DNA from: Geotrypetes seraphini
Taxonomy: Eukaryota; Chordata; Amphibia; Gymnophiona; Dermophiidae
Assembly (NCBI RefSeq): GCF_902459505.1
Contig: NC_047097.1
Coordinates: 12,609,749 to 12,673,748, forward strand
Direction: 5' to 3'
DNA: 64,000 nt
The notes under the pieces were generated by a model that searched no databases, was not told the DNA's origin, and saw nothing but the letters and a program-made list of their open reading frames with translations. The first letter of the stretch is position 1. Each line of letters starts with the position of its first letter. A program made the position numbers and the translations under genes. Positions 10,339 to 21,948 of this stretch are shown here, in pieces.

Positions 10339-11335
10339 AGAAACATAGAAACATAGAAAGACGACGGCAGAAAAGGGCCACAGCCCATCAAGTCTGCCCA
10401 CTCTACTGACCCACCCCATTGAGTGCTAGTGACCTAGTTCCTTAACTTGACCCTCGTAGGGATCCCACGTGGATGTCCCATTTATTCTTAAAATCGAGCA
10501 CGCTGGTGGCCTTGATCACCTGCACCGGAAGTTTGTTCCAGTGATCTACCACCCTTTCCGTGAAGAAATACTTCCTGGTGTCACCACTAAATTTCCCCCC
10601 TCTGAGTTTGAGGGGGTGCCCCCTTGTGACCGAGGGTCCCTTGGGAAAGAATATATCGTTTTCCATCTCGACGCGACCAGTGATGTACTTAAATGTCTCA
10701 ATCATGTCACCCCGTTCTCTGCGCTCCTCCAGAGTATAGAGCTGCAGTTTGCCCAGTCTTTCTTCGTATGAGAGACCCTTGAGTCCGGCGACCATCTTAG
10801 TGGCCATCCGCTGGACTGATTCAGCTCGAAGCACATCTTTCCGGTAATGTGGCCTCCAGAATTCCACACAGTATTCCAGATGAGGTCTCACCATGGTTCT
10901 GTAGAGTGGCATTATGACTTCAGGTTTGCGGCTGACGAAGCTTCGATTGATACATCCCATCATTTGCCTTGCCTTAGATGAGGCCTTCTCCACTTGTTTA
11001 GCAGCTTTCATGTCTGCACTGATGATTACCCCCAAGTTCCGTTCCTCTGAAGTCCTAGCTAGCGTTTCTCCATTCAAGGAGTATGTTCTGCATGGATTTC
11101 TGCTGCCGAGATGCATGACCTTACATTTTTTAGCATTGAAGCCCAGCTGCCATATCGAGGACCAGTTTTCCAACGTGATCAGATCCTGCGTCATACTGTC
11201 CTTGAGGTTGCTTTCACTTACTATGTTACACAGTTTGGCGACAATGAAGGTGCCCATTCTGCCCTGTCCTGCCACGTCCCAGCTCCTAAGATAAGTGGCT
11301 CCTTCTCTGAGATTCTTAGCACAGGTTGGCACACT
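10339..11335 (-). mobile_element. CR1-type LINE, 3' half of RT with a long open frame
   Basis: An uninterrupted frame of almost 300 codons (10442-11332) covers the end of a CR1 reverse transcriptase: a thumb-like 'KCKVMHLGSRNP', 'RNLGVIISADMKAAKQVEK', '[20 protein letters not shown]', 'RMATKMVAGLKGLSYEERL' and '[15 protein letters not shown]'. The tail at 10339-10441 ends (minus strand) with TTTCTATGTTTCTATG. The copy is 5'-truncated after the catalytic palm motifs. The open frame suggests a fairly recent insertion. Confidence 0.88.
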
Positions 11336-12439
11336 TGCTGACAGGTTAAAAATAGGATGAAGACTACCTTATTTCACCTGGGCCCCCTGTACTGCAACAA
11401 AATAATTTAATCTTAAAGAATATGTTAAACACACTGCATTGCTAACAAGAAAGAAGATGAAGGCATTTAAAAATAGAAATGTTTATCACCCTTACAGCTA
11501 AAAGAGCCATCCTAAACTAGGAAGTGTTGAGGAAAAGAGAGAGAGTTATCAAATCATTCAGGCTTATGTTCTTATTTCTGGAAGGTAAAATCTCACCTAA
11601 CCCACTCACCTGCTGAAAGTACAAATTTAAAAGAGCCCCCCACACACACACATGCATGGAGGAATGGCAAAGGGTTGCATCCTTGCAAAGCAATATCCAG
11701 CACTGCTGGTCTCTAAAGAGTTCAACTAGTCTCTTGAGAGTCTCCTCTCCTCCATACCTCATCAGCCCCAGTTCACCCACCAGAGGCTTCATTCTTCTGC
11801 TGGGGAGGGAGGCAGTCAGCAGAAAAGCAGCTCTGCTTGGCAGGTATTTCCAAATTGGGGTTTGAGTTGAGAGATAATTCAGCTGGGAGAGCCTACTCTT
11901 GGCAACAGGAGAAATATGTATAAGCAGTTTTGTAGGATATGCGTAATATAAGTAATTAAACAAAATAAATAAGCACAGGGTCTTTGTTGAGTCCAGGGCA
12001 GATATTCGAGAGGCCCCAAGCCTGGCCGCAGGCTCTATATTCTTCAGCTTTGGACAGGCTTGGGGCCACCCAAGCCATGAAAACCCAGGGCAATTGCCTC
12101 AATGGCATCCCTCTAATACTGGCCCTGGATCAGCAACAAGTCATTATTTTATCCAAATATATGATATCAGATTTGCATTTTGACTCTAAAAATGGGGGCA
12201 ATTCTATAAAACGATGCCTAGAGGTAGGCACCTCTTATGTGCATCAAAGGCCCCCTCAGATTGATTGGCACCTATGTACACCAGGCGCTGGTCTATAAAG
12301 TTGCAATTAAATGCCGTGGTGTCTAACTGCAATGGGGCATGCGCGGGCGCAGCCCGGGCATGTCTCGCAGCTTGGTGTGCAGTATACACTACACATGACA
12401 CGTGACCTCCCAAGGACATGGTTTAAGAGGGTGTGTTTA
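11336..12439. other. No gene; short MITE fragment
   Basis: No exon was found. Bases 12190-12330 (GGGGGCAATTCTATAAAACG, GGCACCTATG, CAGGCGC) resemble the GCGCC-rich palindromic MITE at 17909-18360 and are probably a half-copy of that kind. Confidence 0.35.
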
Positions 12440-12666
12440 CACATGGGGTGCAGGGGTTAGAGCTACAGCCTCAGCACCCTGAGGCTGTGGGTTCAAATCC
12501 CTTGCTGCTCCTGGTGACCCTGGGCAATCACTTAGTCCCCTCATTGCTTCAGGTACAGTAGATAGAGTTTGAGCCCACCGGGACAGATAGGGAAATATGA
12601 TAACGAACCTGAATGTAAACCACTTAGGATATAAGTGGTATATAAGGAATATAATAAATCAATCAA
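12440..12666 (+). mobile_element. tRNA-derived CORE-type SINE
   Basis: The head carries a B box, GGTTCAAATCC (12490-12500), preceded by an A-box-like GGGGTGCAGGGGTTAGAG. A CORE segment follows (GTGACCCTGGGCAATCACTTAG), related to the MIR core. The 3' tail (AAACCACTTAGGATATAAG..., ending AATAAATCAATCAA) resembles the L2-like LINE tails in the window, which would supply the retrotransposition machinery. Confidence 0.85.
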
Positions 12667-12809
12667 TTCTATAATGGAATCTTGGTGCCAAGATGCCATT
12701 ATAGAATTAGCACTAAATGCACAGCGCGTCCAGACCGAATCGCTAAAGAGAAAAGTTACTGGTGGAGAACATTCATACAACCACCTCCTAAGTGCTTGGG
12801 GGAGGGAGA

Positions 12810-13102
12810 GAACATAAGCACATAATCAGTGCCTCTGCCATCGTGCCCAGCAGTCCGCTCACGCGGCGGCCCATCAGGCCCAGGACCTGTATAGTAATCC
12901 TCTATCCATACCCTTCTATCCCCTTTTCCTTCAGGAAATCGTCCAATCCCTTCTTGAACCCCAATACCGTACTCTGTCCTATCACGCCCTCTGGAAGCGC
13001 ATTCCAGGCGTCCACCACCCTCTGGGTGAAGAAGAACTTCCTGGCACTGGTTCTGAATCTGTCCCCTCTCGATTTTTCCGAAGGGCCTCTCGTTCTTGTA
13101 GA
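12810..13102 (-). mobile_element. CR1-type LINE 3' end
   Basis: Antisense of the CR1 tail with CGGCGGCCC and the C-terminal RT block ('[13 protein letters not shown]'-like when translated on the minus strand near 12975-13020). It is truncated at both ends relative to the copy at 9905. Confidence 0.75.
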
Positions 13103-13338
13103 GGTTACAGTTCATGCTTGGACTTACAGCTTCCTTCACCGCAACAGGGATACCGCCAGCCGCTGGCCTCTGTGCAAAGCTGCTCGTAAATTCAGTCTGC
13201 GGTGAGCGCGGGTGGCGAGTCCTGTGAGCCGCAGTCAGGTCCGAAGTCCCTGCAATGATTCACGGTATTGGAAAATATCTGCCTTGTTACTTGCTACTAC
13301 AGTTCACTTTTATATGAACATCATTCCTAAGAAATTCA

Positions 13339-13411
13339 GGGGTCCTTCTACTACGGCTAGCCGCGCTAAAGGCTAACGCACCCGGCTAGTACGTCTTAGT
13401 AAAAGGACCTC
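13339..13411. mobile_element. Short palindromic MITE relative
   Basis: Ends GGGGTCCTTCTACTACGG and CGTCTTAGTAAAAGGACCTC are inverted, with a GCTAGCCGCGC centre. Only 73 bp long, it looks like an internally deleted relative of the 4723-4879 family. Confidence 0.55.
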
Positions 13412-13548
13412 TCAATTTGTCTAGCAAAAGGGGTTCCCAAAGGTGGCACGACCCATTCTATTTATTGGAGGCTTTTATGAGAGCAACAGTCAACAATCAT
13501 AAATTCACCTAGAATTTTGGCAAAATTACATTGTCCTCACTACAGCCA

Positions 13549-13829
13549 ACATAACAATGCAACTTTTCTATTAGTTAAAATGCCTCAAGATTTTTGTATG
13601 CCTAACTTTTTATGTTACGCTGATGTCTCTTCTTAGGCAATCAGAAGCCAGGCAATGTATATAATTAACAAAGTATTTTGCATAAACCTGGGTTTGTTTG
13701 TTTTTTGGAGGGGTTGGGGGGGGGCAGGGCACATTTATTGGGCAAAGTGCTCTAATAACAAACTGGGAGTGATATTTTAAAAATCTTGAGGCATTTTAAC
13801 TAATAGGCAAGTTGCATGGTTATGTTAGT
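13549..13829. repeat. Inverted repeat with 50-base arms
   Basis: The arms near 13550-13600 and 13777-13828 are near reverse complements, sharing TTAGTTAAAATGCCTCAAGA. They are separated by about 180 bases that include a T/G-rich run. It is most likely a fold-back MITE, with no terminal duplication found. Confidence 0.55.
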
Positions 13830-14004
13830 CTGAAATCTGCCATCTAAAGGAGCCAATCTGGTCTGCAAAACTGGTTACAGGAATGAGGATCATCATCTCT
13901 TTAGCTGACCCCTAAAAAAGGCATCATAAACTCCAAAGATTCCGGGTGAAGTTAATATGGCCACACAAAAGTGAACAGAAGGACACAGACAGCTCTTTGA
14001 TAAT

Positions 14005-15077
14005 CCATGCTAGAAGCAACTGAATAGCCTTTGGTCACACCAATGGTCCATTAAGCCCAGTAGCCCGTTCTCATGGTGGCCAATCCTGGTCACTAGTACC
14101 TGGCCAAAACCCAAGTAGCAGCAACATTCCAGCATCTCAAAGAATAGCAAGATTCTGGAACCCCAAAGAGAGCAACATTCAGAGCTGAGATTGTGATGTC
14201 ATAATGCCTCATTCCACTGTGCCTCAGAGCCAATCTCATCAGTGATGTAACAATGGCTTAATTGTCCTATTCTTGGTTCACCTAAGAACATAAGAATAGC
14301 CTTACTGGGTCAGACCAATAGTTCCATCAAGCCCACTAGCCTGTTCTCACGGTGGCCAATCCAGGTCACTAGTACCTGGCCAAAACCCAAGTAGCAGCAA
14401 CATTCCAGCATCTCAAAGAATAGCAAGATTCTGGAACCCCAAAGAGAGCAATATTCAGAGCTGAGATTGTGATGTCATAATGCCTCATTCCACTGTGCCT
14501 CAGAGCCAATCTCATCAGTGATGTAACAATGGCTTAATTGTCCTATTCTTGGTTCACCTAAGAACATAAGAATAGCCTTACTGGGTCAGACCAATAGTTC
14601 CATCAAGCCCACTAGCCTGTTCTCACGGTGGCCAATCCAGGTCACTAGTACCTGGCCAAAACCCAAGTAGCAGCAACATTCCAGCATCTCAAAGAATAGC
14701 AAGATTCTGGAACCCCAAAGAGAGCAATATTCAGAGCTGAGATTGTGATGTCATAATGCCTTATTCCACTGTGCCTCAGAGCCAATCTCATCAGTGATGT
14801 AACAATGGCTTAATTGTCCTATTCTTGGTTCACCTAAGAACATAAGAATAGCCTTACTGGGTCAGACCAATAGTTCCATCAAGCCCACTAGCCCGTTCTC
14901 ACGGTGGCCAATCCAGGTCACTAATACCTGGCCAAAACCCAAGGAGTAGCAATAATCCATGCTACCGATCCAGCGCAAGCAGTGGCCTCCCCCATGTCTC
15001 TCTCAACAACAGCTTTTCCTCCAGGAACTTGTCCAAACCCTTCTCAAAACTAGCCATGCCATCCGCCCACACATATG
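14005..15077 (-). mobile_element. CR1-type LINE 3' end with an internal 276-bp tandem array
   Basis: Antisense CR1 tail (ACATAAGAATAGCCTTACTGGG ... CTCACGGTGGCC ... TCTCAAAACTAGCCATGCC). A unit beginning CCTAAGAACATAAG starts at 14281, 14557 and 14833, exactly 276 bases apart, with a diverged partial unit before 14281, giving about 3.3 units. Adjacent full units are almost identical. Each unit joins a CR1 tail piece to a non-CR1 segment (GAGCTGAGATTGTGATGTCATAATG) also found, inverted, near 9545-9600 and 29888-29990. Confidence 0.8.
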
Positions 15078-15391
15078 TTAAAAACTACTGAAAAATATTA
15101 TCAACACATTTCCAAAGTGAAAAACCTTTATACTGACCTTATACTTCTGTTAGAATCTTCTATATCAGCGTTTCCCAAACTTTAATCCAATATGACCCAT
15201 TAAAAAGTCTCTGTGGCCCGGGATGGTGATGAACAGAAAATAGCAGACCTCCACCTTCCATCCTTCATTCACGTCTCCCTTTCCCTTTTATCCAAAGCAC
15301 GAAGACAGTGTGTTCATGACCCCAGGGATCTGAATGGATTTCCAGCCTAACAGGAAGCCAATACAGGAGGAGGGAATGGAGCCTGGGAATG

Positions 15392-16130
15392 TTAACATAG
15401 TAACATAGTAGATGACGGCAGATAAAGACCCAAATGGTCTATCCTGTCTGCCCAACCTGATTCAATCTAAAAATTTGTTTATATGGGTTTTTTTTCTTCT
15501 TAGCTATTTCTGGGCAAGAATCTAAAGCTCTGTCCGGTACTGTTCTTAGGTTCCAACTACTGAAGTCTCCGTCAAAGCTCACTCCAGTCCATCTTCACCC
15601 TCCCAGCTGTTGAAGCCCTCCCCAGCCCATCCTCCACCAAACGGCCATATTCAGACACAGACCGTGCCCAGTACTGGCTTTAGTTCTTCAATAATTACTA
15701 TTCTTTTCTGATTCTAGATAATAATAATAATAATAACTTTATTTTTCTATACCGCCACGATCTTGCGACTTCTAGGCGGTTTACAATCAAGATAGCTGGA
15801 CATTCAGCGGAATACAATAAGCAGATATTCAGAGGAGATACAGGGAGCAGAGATTTTAAGAAAGCAGGAAAATAGAAATACAAATTGCTGAGCAAGAGAT
15901 TAAGATGTTCATTTTGGCAGGTGATGTCCGAGAGGCCCTGTTAGGAATGGGCCGCATGTATTAGAAAATAACAATGAATAATTACGATAAGAACAGTTTA
16001 TAAGTATCACAGTGTCGTGAAATTCAAGTGGACTGAGGAGGGGGGAAGGTTTGGGAGAGTGGGTCAATTGTTTAGGTATTTCAGGAACAGGTGTGTTCAT
16101 CCCACGCTTGACTTGCAGTCCTCATGCTGA
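15392..16130 (-). mobile_element. CR1-type LINE 3' end interrupted by an L2-like tail
   Basis: The antisense tail starts ACATAGTAACATAGTAGATGACGG and runs to 15717. The same family continues at 16093 with GTGTTCATCCCACGCTT, exactly as the uninterrupted copy at 48611-49330 does. The 375 bases between are a nested L2-like fragment. Confidence 0.75.
15718..16092 (-). mobile_element. L2-like LINE 3' fragment nested in CR1
   Basis: On the plus strand it opens with (ATA)n, then ACTTTATTTTTCTATACCGCC and CTAGGCGGTTTACAATCAAG, the antisense of an L2-like 3' UTR ending in a short tandem repeat. It lacks coding sequence. Its exact position within a CR1 tail dates it as younger than that copy. Confidence 0.7.
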
Positions 16131-16611
16131 ATGCCACTACTGGGCACAGGTTACAGTGGAGGTCCAGAAGGGAAGGGGAACAGCCCTGTTTCAGTGACCC
16201 CCCCCCTCCCTCCATCTGCTGCTGATGTGACACCCGTTTGGAGTCCCGAGCCACAGTATAGGAACCACTTTTCTACATGCTACCCCAAACCAACAAAGCT
16301 TGTCAAACTAATCCTATCCAGCATTGACACAAAAAGGAAATATCTGGACCTGTTAAACCCTAAGTACACAAAGTAAACAACCTCAGACTGGACATCACAG
16401 ACTGCCTGAACGAGTTAAAGAAACACTGAGCAGCTGCCACAGGCCACTGTATGGGGGTCACCGTTTAATTATTTAGTTCACTTGGTAGAAAAATCCCACT
16501 GATCCGAGCACAAGCTGTCTCTCAGCAGATTACAGGATAAAACAAATGACAGATAAAAACATGATGTAGAAAAACAGAGTACAAAAGACTACAACAGAAT
16601 TACTGCAAGTG

Positions 16612-16850
16612 GGAGAGTGTGGTGCAGTGGTTGACGCTACAGCCTCAGCACCCTGGGGTTGTGGGTTCAAACCCACACTGCTCCTTGTGACCCTGGGCAA
16701 GTCACTTAATCCCCCCATTGCCCCAGGTACATTAGATAGATTTTGAGCCTGCCGGGACAGACAGGGAAAAATGCTTGAGTACCTGAATAATCTCATGTAA
16801 ACCATTCTGAGCTCTCCTGGGAGAACGGTATAGAAAATTGAATAAATAAG
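16612..16850 (+). mobile_element. tRNA-derived CORE-type SINE
   Basis: A box TGGTGCAGTGGTTGACGC and B box GGTTCAAACCC (16664-16674) mark the tRNA-like head. The CORE segment GTGACCCTGGGCAAGTCACTTAATCC follows in part, then a tail ending GAAAATTGAATAAATAA. It is the most complete of the three copies. Confidence 0.88.
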
Positions 16851-17329
16851 CAACATTCCCCGTGCAGATGACTATTACTGCACATGCATATTTTTAAAAT
16901 ACACACCAGAAACCCTACACAATTAAATGAAATTTATTCTGACTCATAACTACCTTAGCTTCAATAATGACATCTATCTACAGATCATGGGCACAGTCCA
17001 TGTTGGCATAGTTTAGGCCAACATTTTATGGCAGAAATGGAAAAAAAATATAGCATTTTCAGGGTTTGGATTGAAAAGAGATTCTCAATTTCATCACTCT
17101 TAACGAATCCCATTCTTCCATCGGATTCAATAACCGCCTACGGCATAGAAAACATTTTTTTTTTTTCCCACAGTGGCGTAGCTACAGCTGGGCCTGGGTA
17201 GACTCAGGCTTATCCAGTTGCAGCCAAACAAAAACAAAGTCCAACAGGTCTGCGGCGAACTACAATCAACAGCACACCAAAGAGAAACTGCAGACAATTG
17301 TACAAGATGCAGGCTGTGTTTATTTAGAC

Positions 17330-17535
17330 CAGGGGTGTCCAACCTTTTGGCTTCACGGGGCCGCACTGGTCGAAAAAAATGTTTCTGGGGCTGCACAAAC
17401 CTGCAAACTCTGCAGCAAGACAGAGGAGGGAGCTGGCAAGACGGTAAACACCAGGGGGCAGCAGAGGAAAACACTGCATCGTCCTCGACCGGGCCGCACA
17501 AAATACTTCACTGGGCCGTAGGTTGGACACCCCTG
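17330..17535. mobile_element. hAT MITE (CAGGGGTGTCCAACC type)
   Basis: Ends CAGGGGTGTCCAACCTTTTG and GGTTGGACACCCCTG are inverted. The 8-bp flank ATTTAGAC is duplicated (17322-17329 and 17536-17543). The interior has GGGCCGCAC in both orientations. This matches the remembered Charlie-type hAT termini. Confidence 0.9.
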
Positions 17536-17908
17536 ATTTAGACAATATTTTTGTTACGCATAGTATAACCACCTGTTTACAAACCAAGGGACCCATCACG
17601 GTCCGCGTATCTATCAACACGTGTTCTTCAGGGGTCCCTAAGCTGTGATGGTATTAAGAATGCCGCCGAAACAAGGAAAACTGCAGACACACGTACAATA
17701 ATGCAGGCAGAGTTTATTATATCAATTGACTAAATGCGGTTACAAACGGCACCTTAAAACAAACCAGGGGACCCGACACAGTCCGTGTTTCAGTAAACAC
17801 GCCTTCATCAGGGATCCCAGGTTGACAAAGGCATCAAATGAAACCGCAAACAAACTATAGCCTGTGTAAAGACGAACGCTGGAGGTCAATCTGTGTGTGG
17901 GCTACTAA

Positions 17909-18360
17909 GGCCCGAATTCTGTAACCAGTGCCTAAAGCTATGGCGCCCAACTAGATATCCGCCTATCTAAATTGAAGAACAAGCTCAATTAAGCTTTTTA
18001 ATCAGCACCAATTGAAACCTAGGCGCCTATCAAGAAGGCGCGATTCTGTAACAAGGCGCCTCTAAAAATTTAGGCGGCCTTCAAAAAAAAAAAAAAAAAA
18101 TAGGCGCTATGCATGTTAGGCGTGGGCGTGGCTACAAGTTAAGGCGCCTTGTTGCAGAATCGCTGCTCTTAAGCGTGGCTTAAGCGCTCAGCCAGGCGCC
18201 TAACTTTTAGTTGTGCCTAGGGCTGGTCTATTTCTTGGGCACCTCCAAAATAGGTTCCGCTCAGCCTGATTCGTTAAACAGCACCCAATTTTACTTGAAT
18301 CGCGCTGAACAGTGCCTAGTTAGGCACCTAACTTTTGGGCGCTTCTTATAGAATTTGCCC
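17909..18360. mobile_element. GCGCC-rich palindromic MITE (Harbinger-like?)
   Basis: Ends GGCCCGAATTCTGTAACC and TATAGAATTTGCCC are inverted, and the interior alternates AGGCGCCTA motifs in both directions around an A-run near 18085. Flanking TAA on the left and TTAA on the right may reflect a 3-bp duplication. No frame is present. Confidence 0.6.
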
Positions 18361-19117
18361 TTAAGTGATTAAGAATGCCACAACAGACGAACATGATGAG
18401 CCTGTCTGTTAAAACTTAAAAGGTGGTTAGACTATGAGCAACAAAAGATCGTCTAAATAAACATAGCCTGCATCTTGTACAATTGTCTGCAGTTTCTCTT
18501 TGGTTTGCTATCCAGTTACAGCACCATAATGCCCTCTCTCCTCCATGGTGTCCTGGCATCTGTCCTACTCTCCACCCCAGCTCTCCCAAGTTATAGCTTA
18601 CGTGCATCCTGGTGCCTGCAGCCATTCATTTCTGCTGCCAATGGCAGCCCTGAAGGCTTGACAGGAAGTGAGGTCAGTGAGGGCAGGATGCAGCAGAGGG
18701 AAGCCTTTGAGGCCGGGGCCAGCAGCAGAAATGAATCGCTGCAGGCACCGGGGCAGAAGCGTCAGGGTTGAAAGTTAGGAGGGCAGATGCCAGGACAGGA
18801 TTCCATGGAAGAGGAGAGATGTTGGATGGGTATTTAAAAAAAAACCAAAACCCTCTACCCAGATTAATCACATTGACCCCATACTACTCAGTGGAGAAGT
18901 AAAATGAAAGAGATGTGCCGGATGTTAAAAACAATGATCAATTTACACAGACATAAGATTAAAAACTGCAAAGCAGATTGAGGCGATTCCTCCATGAAGG
19001 AGCACTTTTCAGGGCCAGGCAACTGATTCAATGACCTCATGATTAGCATACTAAAAGAAAAATTTAAAATAATCCAGGAGAGAAAGATTTTTGTAGTCAA
19101 ATGAACAAACACTTTGG

Positions 19118-19341
19118 AAGTGTGTGGTGCAGTGGTTAAGCTACAGCCCCAGCACCCTGGGGGTTGTGGGTTCAAATCCTGCACTGCTCCTTGTAACCCT
19201 GGGCAAGTCACAGTAATCCCCCAGTGCCCCAGGCACATTAGACAGAGTGTGAGTCCGCCGGGACAGATAGGTACAATTGAGTACCTGAATAATTTGTAAT
19301 CCACATAGAATTGTAGGATATGTAGAATATAAATAAATAAA
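19118..19341 (+). mobile_element. tRNA-derived CORE-type SINE
   Basis: A box TGTGGTGCAGTGGTTAAG and B box GGTTCAAATCC (19169-19179), CORE CCCTGGGCAAGTCA, and a tail ending AATATAAATAAATAAAAG. It is a third copy of the same family as 12440 and 16612. Confidence 0.87.
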
Positions 19342-19526
19342 AGAAAGAACTCAGCAAAGATCTGGGCTTTCCATGAGCTGTAGAATTCTACCCACCTTCC
19401 ATCTCCCAAACCCACACCTTTCCCCTTCTGCCTATCATCAAAATACTGTCTAGAGTCAGACTGTACTTGTACTTCTTGGTAACTTCATTTTTTGCTCATT
19501 CTGTTCTAACCATTAAAAAGGTTTCA

Positions 19527-19960
19527 CATAAGAACATAAGAAATGCCTTCACCGGATCAGACCGAAGTCCATCTTGTCTGGCGATCCGCGCACGCGGTGG
19601 CCCATTTAAGTACACCTTTTGGGAGACCCAGATTTCCCGTATCCCTCAATATGGTTTTCAAGAAGATGTGCATCCAACTTGCGCTTGAAACCCAGAACAG
19701 TAGTCTCCGCCACAACCTCCTCTGGGAGAGCATTCCAAGCGCCAACCACTCGCTGTGAGAAACAGAACTTCCTGATGTTTGTCCTGAACCTGCTGCCACT
19801 CAGTTCCAGGCTATGACCCCGTGTCCGTGTGACTTCCGAAAATGTTAACAATGCTTCTTCCTGGTCTATTTTATCAAACCCTTTTAATATTTTAAAAGTC
19901 TCTATCAAATCCCCTCGCAGTCTTCTCTTCTCTAGGGCGAACAGAGAAGACTGCGAGGGG
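19527..19960 (-). mobile_element. CR1-type LINE 3' end
   Basis: Minus-strand translation gives the C-terminal RT block (EKRRLRGDLIETFKILKGF, then '[19 protein letters not shown]'). The tail ends ATAAGAACATAAGAAATGCC on the plus strand. At the 5' edge a short perfect hairpin (CCCCTCGCAGTCTTCTC and its complement, 19913-19962) marks the break point. Confidence 0.82.
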
Positions 19961-20059
19961 ATTATAGTTGATAGGATAGTTGATAGGATTATTTTGTTTA
20001 GATTTATCAGCCTATTGAAGTTCCTAGCATGCATGTGTATACTGTGATATATGGTGTCA

Positions 20060-20500
20060 GGTCAAAAGCGCGCCGGGACAAAGGCGCGCGCAGACAATTG
20101 AGTGCAGCGCGGAGGTGCGCGCCGCAGAAAATTACAGTTTTTACGGCTCCGATGGGGGGAGCGTGGGGGGCCCCCCACTTTACTTAATAGAGATTGCGCC
20201 GCGTTGTGGGGGCGTTGTGGGGGTGGGGGGTGTTGTAACCCCCCACATTTTACTGAAAACTTCACTTTTTCCCTGTTTTTAGGGAAAAAGTTAAGTTTAC
20301 AGTAAAATGTGGAGGGTTACAACCCCCCAACCCCCCCCCAACGCCGGCGCGATCTCTATTAAGTAAACTGGGGGGGCTCCCCAACAAAACCCCCGGTCGG
20401 AGCCCCTAAAAACTGTAATTTTCTTCGGCGCGCGCCTCCGTCTTGCGCTCAGTTGTCGGCGCGCGCCTTTGTCTTTGGCGGGGTTGTCTATGAACCGTGA
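20060..20500. mobile_element. GC-rich long-palindrome MITE
   Basis: Arms of about 200 bases run from TCAAAAGCGCGCCGGGAC to a centre near 20275 (CTTTTTCCCTGTTTTTAGGG) and back. Outer blocks GACAAAGGCGCGCGC and GCGCGCGCCTTTGTC face each other. There is no frame. It could fold into a single hairpin almost end to end. Confidence 0.75.
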
Positions 20501-20574
20501 TATATATGTACAGTAGGATAAAGGTGTCCCCAGTCTTATTTGCAGCCTCCTTACCCCACAACCTGCTTCTCTTA

Positions 20575-20747
20575 GGGCTTCTCTAGCGTTTTTAGCGCAC
20601 GCAGGATATTACCGCGTGCTACACCGCATACTACGCAGCTAGAACTAACGCCAGCTCAATGCTGGCGTTAAGGTCTAGCGCGGGGGGCAATTCAGCGCGC
20701 GCTATTGTGTACGTTAATGCCCTAAAGCAGCTTAGGAAAAGGAGCCC
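20575..20747. mobile_element. Palindromic MITE, second copy of the GGGCTCC family
   Basis: It shares with 4723-4879 the blocks TAGCGTTTTTAGCGCACGC, CTAGAACTAACGCCAGCTCA and the end AAAAGGAGCCC. The left end is shortened. Confidence 0.75.
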
Positions 20748-20759
20748 TTTATGTTCCAG

Positions 20760-21190
20760 AACTTAGCACTGCTATCATTAAGGTCAGGAGTTCCATTTTT
20801 CTCATTTATCTTTCTCTTCTCATCTTCCAAGTTTCATTCCCATTTCTTTTCTTCTCACATCTTTTGCCCTCTCTCTTGCCCTTCCGTTCTATCTTCCATC
20901 CCCTTTCCATCACACCTCATTCACATACTTCTTTTCCCATTCGTACTCTTGGTCCCCACCAATCCTTCATTTTTCCAACATCCAACATCCTTCCTTCCCT
21001 ACTTTCCTCAGCAGCCATTCCCCTGCCTCCTACCCCTTTTTTCCTAGTACCCATTCTCCTGCCTTTTTTTTTTTTTTTTTGTCCTTTTGCTCTTCTTCCC
21101 CAGTATCTTCCCCCTTGCCTCCCTTTCCTTAGCATCTGCTGTCGTCTATTGCCCCCTGACCTGCATCCAATCCTTTCTGCTTCTCAGAGT
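20760..21190. repeat. Pyrimidine-rich low-complexity tract
   Basis: On the plus strand C and T predominate for about 400 bases, including a T-run at 21067-21080. Long open frames here are artefacts of the base bias. Confidence 0.6.
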
Positions 21191-21948
21191 AGCAGATAAT
21201 CAGCAAGATCCCATGCTATATTGGTTCACTACTTTCTCTCTCCCTCTTCTGGGCCAGTGCTAAGGGCAACTTCAAAACTCACACGCTAGCACTTCCTGCT
21301 TGAGGAGCTACTACATTATGAGCTCAGCAGAAGGAAATGCCTAGTTGTAAGTCTTGAGGTTGCTGGTATCAAAATAGATGATAGCCATGCCACTCCTCCT
21401 GCATGGAGTGGTGTGTGGCACATGCAGCTGCTATAAGAATGTTGTGTGGTCTCTCACACACACCCGACCTACCTTAGAAAGAACTGTGCTCTCTGGATGT
21501 AATCCCACACAGCAATATAGTAGACGATGACAGAAAATGACCAACACACGTAGTCAATCTACCTAGTTAAGTACAATTATGACAGTGCCAGTACTTGAAT
21601 AGCAATTGTTAGTATTTGATACAGCAAGCTTTCTATGCCTAAGACCCTTTGCCTGGATGGCTGAGTGGGTTGGCCAGCAGGCTAGTGCCTCTGGATTATT
21701 TTTTTCTCTCTCTCTCTGCTTCTGTCCTATTGATGTGGTTCTTTTCTTACCATAATTTTGTAAATCGCCTTGATGTTTCTATGAGGGGTGGTATATAAGA
21801 ACCTTAATAGACATATACATATGACCCCTGGTGCAGGCATTTTGCCAAAACCCAGCTACGTCAGGTCTTTGAATAAATACTGCTTCCTCAACTGAGTTTT
21901 GATCTCCTTTATCTCACTTGTGGCTCACTGCACTTGCTTTTGCAACTA

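Larger units (their letters stand above)
17270..18510. repeat. Inverted repeat pair of about 60 bases around nested MITEs
   Basis: The block CACACCAAAGAGAAACTGCA ... TTTATTTAGAC at about 17270-17329 recurs reverse-complemented at about 18447-18510. Between them lie a hAT MITE, two stretches with the pattern 'TTCATCAGGG...GAAAC...' (17560-17850) and a GCGCC-rich MITE. TATCCAGTT is present just outside both arms (near 17212 and 18509), perhaps a target duplication of a 1.3-kb composite. The family is unknown. Confidence 0.45.

Noticed and set aside
12490-12500. tRNA genes at the B boxes near 12.5, 16.7 and 19.2 kb
   Set aside because: No cloverleaf or anticodon stem; the boxes belong to SINE heads followed by CORE and LINE-like tails.
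14005-14945. Tandem array as CRISPR-like or coding repeat
   Set aside because: Units are 276 bp with no spacers, are CR1-derived and non-coding, and the genome is eukaryotic.
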